Assembly: GCA_010021705.1 (NCBI GenBank) | Contig: RGMU01000023.1 | Location: forward strand, 1 to 12,150 | DNA: 12,150 nt | From: Chitinophagia bacterium | Lineage (GTDB): Bacteria > Bacteroidota > Bacteroidia > Chitinophagales > Chitinophagaceae | Direction of reading: 5' to 3' | Shown here: piece after piece, positions 1 to 5,269 of the stretch | How the letters are laid out: the number at the start of each line of letters is the position of its first letter | Position numbering within the stretch: the first letter of the stretch is position 1 | Translations under genes and position numbers: made by a program | The notes under the pieces: generated by a model | Told to the model about the DNA's origin: nothing | Seen by the model: the letters and a program-made list of their open reading frames with translations, nothing else | Databases searched by the model: none

Positions 1-626
1 CCGGTAATGGTGTGTAGCAGCTTTTGGTGGGGATATTGCTTGCCGGGCTGTCCGTTAATGTATAGCATACCGTCGCGCACTTCCAGAACATCGCCGGGCA
101 TAGCCACACATCGTTTAATATAGTTTTCTTCTTTGTCTATAGGTCGTGTTAAAATTTTATGGTCGGCATTCAATGCAGCCCGGTTGCCACGGTATCTTTC
201 ACGGAGTAGCTGATAATAGTCGCCGGCGGGGTCATCAGCAGTTACGGTATCACCGTTAGGAAAGTTAAACACCACCACATCGTTGCGCTCTATCTTTAAG
301 AAGCCGGGCATACGGCGGTATTTCCACTTTACGGCATCGGAATAAGACGGTGTGCCTATAAAAGGAATGGTGTTGTGTAGCAGTGGCACGGCAATGGGCG
401 TAATGGGCATACGCGGACCATAAGCCAGCTTACTGACAAACAAAAAGTCGTTGACCAACATACTACCCTCCATACTGCCCGATGGAATGGTGTAGGCTTC
501 AAACACAAAGGTGCGGATGATAGTGGCTGCAATAATGGCAAAGAGGGCTGCATCCAACCATTCCCTTGCACTACTTTTCTTTTTTTTCTCCGTACCGTCA
601 GCCTTTGGCTTAGTAAATAGTTTCAT
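1..626 (-). CDS. lepB: Signal peptidase I (partial, N-terminal 208 codons)
   Basis: This is the membrane-bound serine protease that removes signal peptides from exported proteins after Sec translocation. Seen: the frame is open from the ATG at 626 to the window edge, so the C-terminus is missing. A lysine-rich N-terminus (residues 5-18) is followed by one hydrophobic segment (about 26-42). The catalytic-serine box reads IPSGSME with Ser51, and the general-base box reads NYIKRCVAMPGD with Lys171. These match the Ser/Lys dyad boxes of family S26. A stretch of about 110 residues separates the two boxes, longer than in E. coli; large inserts are common in Bacteroidota LepB. The start is supported by the charged cytoplasmic tail directly before the membrane segment and by a promoter-like element about 50 bases upstream. 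No neighbour is visible in the same direction upstream, so it may begin a transcript. Confidence 0.95.
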   Translation of the reverse strand, partial: MKLFTKPKADGTEKKKKSSAREWLDAALFAIIAATIIRTFVFEAYTIPSGSMEGSMLVNDFLFVSKLAYGPRMPITPIAVPLLHNTIPFIGTPSYSDAVKWKYRRMPGFLKIERNDVVVFNFPNGDTVTADDPAGDYYQLLRERYRGNRAALNADHKILTRPIDKEENYIKRCVAMPGDVLEVRDGMLYINGQPGKQYPHQKLLHTIT

Positions 627-671
627 TATATTTATCAATAGATTTTGCGCTAATTGGCAGTAAAATAACTG

Positions 672-701
672 CAATCCTACCATTTTATTACAAACCGCAA
701 A
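672..701 (-). promoter_or_regulatory. Candidate promoter of lepB
   Basis: On the minus strand, TTTG (701-698) is followed 18 bases later by TAGGATTG (679-672). This is one mismatch from the Bacteroidota -7 consensus TAnnTTTG, and the spacing is typical. It would give a leader of roughly 40 bases to the ATG at 626. Confidence 0.5.
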
Positions 702-836
702 GTTAATCCATGAATATTAACATGATAGGTGTATAGTTGGGGGAGATATAGAAGGTATGAGTGCTTATTTTATGGCACATATTACCCACATTTCCATACT
801 TTTTTCGTTTATTACTGTATTTCAATTTTATTTTTC

Positions 837-844
837 TACATTTG
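837..844 (+). promoter_or_regulatory. -7 promoter element for the OMP gene
   Basis: TACATTTG is an exact match to TAnnTTTG, about 46 bases before the ATG at 890. No clean TTTG is seen 17-23 bases upstream, so the call rests on the -7 element alone. A start of transcription near 850 would place the longer overlapping frame that opens at 757 outside the message. Confidence 0.4.
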
Positions 845-889
845 TAGGTTTATACTATATTACGGATAGCAGTAGCATTAAAAATAACA

Positions 890-1648
890 ATGAAGGCATT
901 TTATATTTTCACATGTTTATTGTCTTTGAACAGCGTTGTTCTATGGGCGCAAGGTGAACCTTGGAAAAATTATCCACCTGACCCTAAATGGGAAGTAAGC
1001 GCAAGCTATGGGGCAAGCATTATCACTAATCCTAAAGGACCTTTGAATGATTATCAGGGCACTTCTACCAATTTTGTGCGTGATATAGCCATTAAAGGTA
1101 CTTATATGATAAGCCCTCGTTTCAACATAGCGTTAGACATCGGTTTCAGAAAGTGGACATCTAAAGCCATGTGGCTACAGCCCTACTATTTTGGGCAGTC
1201 TATCAACCCTACCGAAGTAAAAATATCATTCGGTAATCCTGCCATATCAGAGTGCTTGCAAGCTAATTACTGCTTTCCGCACTATTCTAAGTTCCGTAAT
1301 ACAAACAATGCAAACCTTTATGTAGGTGCTACATTAGGCATTGTTACCACAGTGAGCGATGGTTCGGTGGCTTATGGTAAATACAATGCCCCTCCTGATT
1401 CTTCTTATCAGGTGGTTACTGCTTATAATTATGCACAGGGCATTGGCTACACCATAGGTTTCCAAGCCGGTTATACCCGCTACATATACAGAAACTGGGG
1501 GCTGAATATTGAAGGCGCAGTTAGGTATGTGAATATGGCAACCGATAAGCCTATGGGCAAAGCCTACCTTGATGGTAATGACAAATACCACATGATGCAC
1601 TTCCCCATAAATATTGGTGTAAAATACCGCTTTAACCGCCACCAATAG
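890..1648 (+). CDS. Outer-membrane beta-barrel protein, function unknown
   Basis: A 252-residue exported protein. Seen: a clear signal peptide (Lys2, hydrophobic residues 3-19, Ala-Gln near 20-21). After it come alternating, aromatic-rich short strands of the type found in small outer-membrane barrels, including the opening strand WEVSASYGASI, TYMISPRFNIALDIGFRKW, GYTIGFQAGYTRYIYRNWGLNIEGAVRYV and a final strand INIGVKYRF near the C-terminus. The length fits an 8-stranded barrel. I do not recognise a named family member and assign no substrate. Many such Bacteroidota proteins are annotated only as OMP beta-barrel proteins. The ATG at 890 is chosen because it places the signal peptide at the N-terminus and lies about 40 bases downstream of a -7 element. 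It stands alone: the left neighbour is divergent, and a long gap with hairpins follows. Confidence 0.75.
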   Translation: MKAFYIFTCLLSLNSVVLWAQGEPWKNYPPDPKWEVSASYGASIITNPKGPLNDYQGTSTNFVRDIAIKGTYMISPRFNIALDIGFRKWTSKAMWLQPYYFGQSINPTEVKISFGNPAISECLQANYCFPHYSKFRNTNNANLYVGATLGIVTTVSDGSVAYGKYNAPPDSSYQVVTAYNYAQGIGYTIGFQAGYTRYIYRNWGLNIEGAVRYVNMATDKPMGKAYLDGNDKYHMMHFPINIGVKYRFNRHQ

Positions 1649-1660
1649 GCTTGGTTACCC

Positions 1661-1674
1661 TGTACTTCAGTACA
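1661..1674. repeat. Short perfect hairpin after the OMP gene
   Basis: TGTAC-TTCA-GTACA is a 5-bp perfect inverted repeat with a 4-base loop, 12 bases after the OMP stop codon. No T-run follows it on either strand, so a terminator role is only possible, not shown. Confidence 0.45.
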
Positions 1675-1701
1675 ATATTGCACCCACATCATTTAATTAA
1701 C

Positions 1702-1719
1702 GCTATACCTTAGTATAGC
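1702..1719. repeat. Perfect 7-bp hairpin
   Basis: GCTATAC-CTTA-GTATAGC has perfect 7-bp arms and a 4-base loop. Its centre (TACCTTAGTA) resembles that of the hairpin 43 bases to the left (TACTTCAGTA), so the two may be related elements. No T-tract follows it. Confidence 0.5.
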
Positions 1720-1735
1720 CAACGCACAACGTATA

Positions 1736-1856
1736 ATACTACTCACACTTTCCGGTGTGTTTCTGTAAACCTTTGGAATAGGCGTATGCCAATGGCATGT
1801 TATCCTTTTTCTACGAGCACCCAAAACAGGCGAACAGTGCAAAGTGTAAGTAGTAT
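1736..1856. repeat. Long-range inverted repeat, 16-base arms
   Basis: The left arm 1736-1751 (ATACTACTCACACTTT) and right arm 1841-1856 (AAAGTGTAAGTAGTAT) are reverse complements with one mismatch in 16. They enclose 89 bases, inside which lies a small palindrome at 1786-1798 (ATGCCA-A-TGGCAT). The flanking bases show no target-site duplication and no coding frame fits a transposase. It could be the stem of a structured RNA or the remnant of a small non-autonomous element; the sequence alone does not decide. Confidence 0.5.
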
Positions 1857-1879
1857 CATGTTAGTTGTGGTGTTGTATG

Positions 1880-2023
1880 TTAATTAAGATAAACGGTTGC
1901 TTTCGGCATATATACCGTGAGCATGGTGTTGGGGAACAAAAAGCAGAAGGTAGAAGGTGGTGCTGCATTTGCGGACGCTTGCGTTAATGGCTTGTAGCCA
2001 AAGTTGAGTACAAATTTCTTCAT
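1880..2023 (-). CDS. Candidate small protein, 47 residues, unrecognised
   Basis: A small ATG-to-TAA frame on the minus strand. Seen: it starts MKKFVLNFGYKPLTQASA, has an Ala/Pro-rich middle and one Cys at residue 27, and ends in ATVYLN. A patch of hydrophobic residues (about 25-40) is too interrupted by Pro, Asn and Thr for a confident membrane helix. There is no lipobox. An exact TAnnTTTG element lies about 146 bases upstream on the same strand, and a long inverted repeat lies just downstream, so it could be part of its own small transcript. I do not recognise the family and do not infer a function. A chance frame of this length is entirely possible. The start with MKK after an AT-rich leader is the main argument that it is real. 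Confidence 0.3.
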   Translation of the reverse strand: MKKFVLNFGYKPLTQASANAAPPSTFCFLFPNTMLTVYMPKATVYLN

Positions 2024-2168
2024 GTTTGGTGTGTTTTAGTAAAAGTTAAACCATAAGTGTTTTTTCGTTACTCTTGTTAATGTGTCATTGAAAATATTTA
2101 CTATTGAATTACTATTGTTTTTAATTCGCAATCAAAATGCAATTATATAGTTAATTATATTTCTATCA

Positions 2169-2176
2169 CAAAGATA
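2169..2176 (-). promoter_or_regulatory. -7 promoter element inside the gap
   Basis: TATCTTTG on the minus strand (2176 down to 2169) matches TAnnTTTG exactly and is identical to the -7 element of tRNA-Gly at 4821-4828. The -33 region is imperfect: TTGT lies 18 bases upstream. It points leftward into the gap, away from the deacetylase-like gene, so its only visible target is the 47-codon frame or a non-coding transcript. Confidence 0.4.
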
Positions 2177-2249
2177 CGCATTGTTTGAATGTAAACAAGT
2201 GGTTAATGATATTAATTGAATTATTTAACTATAGATTAACTAAGCTATA

Positions 2250-3572
2250 CTATTTTACCTCTTTTAGCCATTGCTTGTAGGCATCACCCCAGCCTTTCCA
2301 TTCTTTAGCACTACCTAACGAAAAGTTATGAAAAATGGTGATAAGCAGGCTATGGTTTTGCATTAGGTATTGCTGCATTTGCGAAAGAGCCTCAAAAGCA
2401 CTTTGAGAGGATAATTTTTGCTCATATAGGGCTGTCGTATCCATAAAGCAAAACGGATATATGCGCAGGTTAGTTACTTCATCCATAAATAAGTCGTACC
2501 ATAGAAAGCTACTACCGGTGCCGGCTCTAAAGCCTAAATGCGTGCCATAGCCCATAGAATAGTCGTTATCTATACCTTGTTCTATAAGCAGGCGATAGGT
2601 GTCGGGTATGGTGAACTTAATGTAATGCTGACGTGAAATGGTAATAGATTGCCGGATAGTGCTTTGCAGCACATTTAATTCCCTCCTAAATGTGCGGGCG
2701 TTGTGTGCATAGTAAGACGGATGTATGCCAACAGTTCCCGTTTCATGTATATTTTTAATAATCTGTTGCATGGCAGGGTGGTGAGGCAATATATTTTTAT
2801 CATACGCCGTGGTGTGTAGTGCGCTTAGTATAAAAAATAGGGGCTTCGTTGAGTGATGAGTGTGGAGTTTGCTTATGGTTGAAAAGCTATCGTAGGGGTC
2901 AGGTACAGCACCCGTGTTTACCTGGTAGCGGTGTTTTAATTCGCTAATATTGCCGGTGATAATATTTTTTAATACTGCCCCTGCTGTGCGCATAAAGCCT
3001 TTGTGAAGAAAGGAATATGCAATGTCTATATCATAAGAAGGAATGTAGCTAAAGGCAGGGTAACGAGGTTGTATTGCCAAAGTCTGCGTTATTAATGTAC
3101 CAAAATGTGTAACCCAAATATCCACAATGGGAACGGTCAGTACATTGAGTTCATACAAGATGCTACAAGATGCTTTATAGCGTTGGTGTTTGTCAAAGCA
3201 AGTATTGGGGGCATATTCTTCATATCGGCTTAACAGGTAAAATATAGCTGAAAGAATATCAAAAGGCAGGCTGTAGCCCGCAGGTTCATAAAACAACACC
3301 GGATATTGCTGCCAAGTGCCGGTTGCGGATTGTATGGGGGCTAAATAGCCTTCATTTTCTACTGGTCCGTCTGTTACGCATAGCTCTAACAATCCGGCTT
3401 GCGGGATAGTAATTTGATTGCCCAATGTTGACAGTGTACCATAAACAATGGTAGCCTTTTCTATGCTATCCGTAAATTGATAATCTACACCTAATCGCTC
3501 CTTAAAAACCCAATCTAACACATATATGAGGCGGTTGGTGCGCTTAGGGGCATAAAAAAGTATATTATCCAT
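2250..3572 (-). CDS. Polysaccharide deacetylase-like protein (DUF7033 type)
   Basis: A 440-residue protein resembling Bacteroidota polysaccharide deacetylase family members, distant NodB/CE4-like metal enzymes that remove acetyl groups from envelope polysaccharides. Seen: an N-terminal region (1-165) of the DUF7033 kind, then a catalytic-like half with SYDIDIAYSF (Asp181, Asp183; metal-site type DxD), VGIHPSYYAH (His284), SRQHYIKF (Arg314, His316) and DNDYSMGYGTHLGFRAGT (about 336-352). No signal peptide is visible, so it probably acts in the cytoplasm. An in-frame ATG 16 codons upstream (3620) exists, but the start at 3572 is preferred because MDNILFYAPK places the conserved first strand at the N-terminus. 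Family membership is from recalled motif patterns; the substrate is unknown. No glycosyltransferases flank it, unlike many relatives in surface-polysaccharide clusters. Confidence 0.75.
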   Translation of the reverse strand: MDNILFYAPKRTNRLIYVLDWVFKERLGVDYQFTDSIEKATIVYGTLSTLGNQITIPQAGLLELCVTDGPVENEGYLAPIQSATGTWQQYPVLFYEPAGYSLPFDILSAIFYLLSRYEEYAPNTCFDKHQRYKASCSILYELNVLTVPIVDIWVTHFGTLITQTLAIQPRYPAFSYIPSYDIDIAYSFLHKGFMRTAGAVLKNIITGNISELKHRYQVNTGAVPDPYDSFSTISKLHTHHSTKPLFFILSALHTTAYDKNILPHHPAMQQIIKNIHETGTVGIHPSYYAHNARTFRRELNVLQSTIRQSITISRQHYIKFTIPDTYRLLIEQGIDNDYSMGYGTHLGFRAGTGSSFLWYDLFMDEVTNLRIYPFCFMDTTALYEQKLSSQSAFEALSQMQQYLMQNHSLLITIFHNFSLGSAKEWKGWGDAYKQWLKEVK

Positions 3573-3618
3573 AGTGATTATACGGTGACAAAAGGATTGT
3601 TTATTAACAAATAACGGC

Positions 3619-3650
3619 AAAAAACACCCTCAGGCACTTACTGCCCGGTA
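3619..3650 (-). terminator. Possible terminator after the DUF1272 gene
   Basis: On the minus strand a stem pairs GGGCA with TGCCT around a GTAAG loop, extended by about two further pairs across a bulge. TTTTTT follows at 3624-3619. The stem is modest, with one G-T pair and one bulge. It lies between the DUF1272 gene and the deacetylase-like gene and suggests separate transcripts. Confidence 0.4.
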
Positions 3651-3661
3651 TTATAATCATC

Positions 3662-3686
3662 AAAGATAGCAATAAAGCCTATCTTT
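3662..3686. repeat. Hairpin spanning the DUF1272 stop codon
   Basis: AAAGATAG (3662-3669) and CTATCTTT (3679-3686) are perfect 8-base inverted arms around a 9-base loop. The right arm contains the stop codon of the DUF1272 gene. On the minus strand no T-run follows, so it may be an RNA 3'-end structure rather than a terminator by itself. Confidence 0.45.
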
Positions 3687-3969
3687 TTTCAGGGTTGATA
3701 GACTTATATCTATCGCGCATGCTTAAAAATAGAGCCATATTAATAGGCTTAAAATGGGCGTGAGACTTAGCAGGATATTTGCCTAATAAATGTACCGGAC
3801 GCGAGGGGCGTTTTTCAAAGCCACCACCACAATTCGGGCAAACATTGTTAAGAATATTGGTAACGCAATCTCTGCAAAAAGTGCACTCAAATGTGCAAAT
3901 CATTGCGTCTGTGGCATGATTAGGTAGCCCTTTACCACAGTTTTCGCAAACCGGACGTAGCTCTAACAT
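3679..3969 (-). CDS. DUF1272 family cysteine-rich (zinc-binding) protein
   Basis: A 96-residue protein. Seen: the N-terminal 57 residues match the DUF1272 pattern, starting MLELRP and continuing with CENCGKGLP, ICTFECTFCRDC and CPNCGG. Eight cysteines (8, 11, 25, 29, 32, 35, 44, 47) are arranged in CxxC-type pairs, as expected for two zinc sites. The family has no established function; it is usually a free-standing small cytoplasmic protein of about 55-80 residues. This copy carries a basic C-terminal tail of roughly 39 residues (ending KSINPEKR) beyond the core. It lies downstream of ccmB on the same strand, but 125 bases separate them, so shared transcription is uncertain. The ATG at 3969 gives the family's usual N-terminus directly. 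Confidence 0.88.
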   Translation of the reverse strand: MLELRPVCENCGKGLPNHATDAMICTFECTFCRDCVTNILNNVCPNCGGGFEKRPSRPVHLLGKYPAKSHAHFKPINMALFLSMRDRYKSINPEKR

Positions 3970-4094
3970 AAGGTGTAATTATTAACTTGGGTATATGCCA
4001 ATAATAGCAACTGCTAAGTTCAGAAAAAAAATGAATATTGAAAGTTAAATTGCAATAAGATGAATAAAATATAGCCAATATGGAGTTAATTTAT

Positions 4095-4769
4095 CTATTC
4101 TTCCCATAAAAACGGAAATAACAAGATACTAAGTAGCATAATAAGTACATCAAGGGCAAGCAATATACCTAACAAAGACTGCCAACCTGTGGTATAAACA
4201 GGACTGATAGCAACAATCGCCAATTTGGATAGGATAGAAAGTAGGGGTGCGGCAAGCGGAAATCCTAATATTGCCATGAGAGCGGCATTTTGATGGGCAC
4301 GTGCCGAAATAGCCGATAAAAAAGTATAAAGAATAGATAAGCTAAAGCCCCCCACTAAACTGATGCCAACAAACAAACCGGGCTGCGCAAGCGGAAAACC
4401 CAATAATACCTGAAACAGCAGCAAAGTAAGCAAAGTAATGCCCAACATCAACAAAGTGCTGTAAATCAGCTTGGCAATAATAAATGTAGAAGGCTTAACG
4501 ATGGTGTAATAGTAACGGAAGCGCGCCGGAGACTCTTGCAAAAAGCTTTTGGCAATGGCATTTACCGTAACAAACAGCTGTGTAAGCCAAAAAAGCACGT
4601 TCCAAACCTCCGGACCCGGCTGTCCTGCCATCATATTAATGAGAAATACCGTTCCGCCGACATACAGCAACACCCCGTATAAAGTGTGTTTTTGCCTCCA
4701 TTCTAACAGTAAATCTTTCTTTAATAGGGCAAAAATGGGCTTAAAGAAGGAATTTTTAGGGTAGCTCAC
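4095..4769 (-). CDS. ccmB: Heme exporter / cytochrome c maturation protein CcmB (GTG start)
   Basis: The integral membrane subunit of the CcmABC ABC-type complex, which acts in releasing heme to the chaperone CcmE during c-type cytochrome assembly. Seen: the family signature KKDLLLEWRQK lies near the N-terminus. About six hydrophobic segments follow, with the loop AKSFLQESPARFRYYYTIVKPS and a Gly/Pro-rich GFPLAAPLL region, as in CcmB. An upstream ATG at 4883 is in frame but lies inside tRNA-Gly on the other strand and upstream of the promoter. Starting at the GTG at 4769 gives 224 residues, the usual CcmB length, and a leader of about 30 bases from the predicted transcription start. No ATG occurs in frame between 4883 and the signature. 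Oddity: ccmA, ccmC and ccmE do not flank it here; the next gene downstream is DUF1272. Confidence 0.9.
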   Translation of the reverse strand: MSYPKNSFFKPIFALLKKDLLLEWRQKHTLYGVLLYVGGTVFLINMMAGQPGPEVWNVLFWLTQLFVTVNAIAKSFLQESPARFRYYYTIVKPSTFIIAKLIYSTLLMLGITLLTLLLFQVLLGFPLAQPGLFVGISLVGGFSLSILYTFLSAISARAHQNAALMAILGFPLAAPLLSILSKLAIVAISPVYTTGWQSLLGILLALDVLIMLLSILLFPFLWEE

Positions 4770-4770
4770 A

Positions 4771-4788
4771 AAAAAGTTGAAAAAGTTG
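4771..4788 (+). repeat. Two tandem 9-mers in the ccmB leader
   Basis: AAAAAGTTG occurs twice in tandem (4771-4779 and 4780-4788), with a partial third unit. On the ccmB message this is CAACTTTTT repeated immediately before the GTG start, where a ribosome would bind. No Shine-Dalgarno sequence is present. Confidence 0.6.
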
Positions 4789-4797
4789 AAAAAATAT

Positions 4798-4828
4798 TTT
4801 GAAGATACAAAAATAGTGATTATCTTTG
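4798..4828 (+). promoter_or_regulatory. Promoter of tRNA-Gly
   Basis: TTTG (4798-4801), a 19-base spacer, then TATCTTTG (4821-4828) is a full match to the Bacteroidota TTTG / TAnnTTTG promoter. Transcription would begin near 4833-4836, about 20 bases before the mature tRNA end at 4857. Confidence 0.8.
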
Positions 4829-4838
4829 CAGTCCCAAA
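4808..4838 (-). promoter_or_regulatory. Promoter of ccmB
   Basis: On the minus strand TTTG (4838-4835), a 19-base spacer, then TATTTTTG (4815-4808) again match the full consensus. The element is interleaved with the tRNA-Gly promoter on the other strand. It predicts a start near 4802 and so supports the GTG at 4769 as the ccmB start. Confidence 0.7.
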
Positions 4839-4856
4839 AAGTTCTTTAGTACAAAT

Positions 4857-4929
<73 letters not shown>

Positions 4930-4933
4930 CATT

Positions 4934-4967
4934 AAATTCCGAACCTTTACGGTTTGGAATTTTTTTT
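4934..4967 (+). terminator. Rho-independent terminator after tRNA-Gly
   Basis: A 12-bp stem (4934-4945 with 4951-4962, one G-T pair) around a 5-base loop (TTTAC) runs directly into a T-run ending at 4967. It starts 5 bases after the tRNA end and separates tRNA-Gly from tRNA-Leu. Confidence 0.85.
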
Positions 4968-5002
4968 ATATACTTCTTTTCCTAAATGGCATTGAAGTCT
5001 AT

Positions 5003-5088
5003 GCCTTGGTGGCGGAACAGGTAGACGCGCAGGACTTAAAATCCTGTTTGCAGCAATGCGAGTACGGGTTCGATTCCCGTCTGAGGCA
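5003..5088 (+). tRNA. tRNA-Leu (anticodon TAA)
   Basis: An 86-base class II tRNA. The acceptor stem is GCCTTGG/CTGAGGC (two G-T pairs). The anticodon stem CAGGA/TCCTG carries loop CTTAAAA, with anticodon TAA at 5037-5039, reading UUA. It has a long variable arm, and the T arm is ACGGG-TTCGATT-CCCGT with discriminator A at 5088. No CCA is encoded. No consensus promoter is obvious in the 35 bases between the preceding terminator and this gene. Confidence 0.96.
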
Positions 5089-5092
5089 CTAG

Positions 5093-5125
5093 CCCCTTGA
5101 ATTTTTTGTTCAGGGGGTATTTTAT
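5093..5125 (+). terminator. Terminator after tRNA-Leu
   Basis: CCCCTTGAA (5093-5101) pairs with TTCAGGGGG (5109-5117) in a 9-bp stem with one G-T pair and a T-rich 7-base loop. A T-rich tail (TATTTTATT) follows. The T-tract is weaker than that of the tRNA-Gly terminator. Confidence 0.7.
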
Positions 5126-5269
5126 TGTTATACCCGCAAAAAGTTCCCGTAGCTAAATTTTAAAAAAATACCAACAAATCCCTAAAAATATATTATTGTT
5201 ATTTTTTGTGATAAAAGTGGCTATAGTTCGGCACATTTTCGTATATTGCGTGATTAACCACACCGGCAA

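Larger units (their letters stand above)
1649..2249. other. 601-base gap without a gene of ordinary size
   Basis: This is the only stretch above 300 bases without a clear gene. From left to right it holds two short perfect hairpins, a 16-base-arm inverted repeat, a 47-codon minus-strand frame (1880-2023) and an AT-rich segment (about 2040-2249) with a minus-strand TATCTTTG element. I read both strands for remnants of a larger coding region and found only very short frames (around 19 codons) outside the 47-codon one. Confidence 0.6.

Noticed and set aside
757..957. 66-codon frame overlapping the start of the OMP gene
   Set aside because: It overlaps the OMP signal-peptide region in another frame, begins upstream of the likely transcription start near 850, and its Phe/Ile-rich translation reflects AT-rich leader DNA.
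1736..1856. Complete insertion sequence or MITE
   Set aside because: The flanking bases show no target-site duplication and no transposase frame is present; only the inverted repeat itself is supported.
3661..3668. TATCTTTG on the minus strand as a promoter for the deacetylase-like gene
   Set aside because: The element forms one arm of a perfect hairpin at the DUF1272 3' end, has no TTTG 17-23 bases upstream, and a terminator-like hairpin lies between it and the gene.
4930..5002. Attachment site of an integrated element at the tRNA genes
   Set aside because: No repeat of a tRNA 3' end was seen in the window and no integrase or phage-like genes flank the tRNAs.
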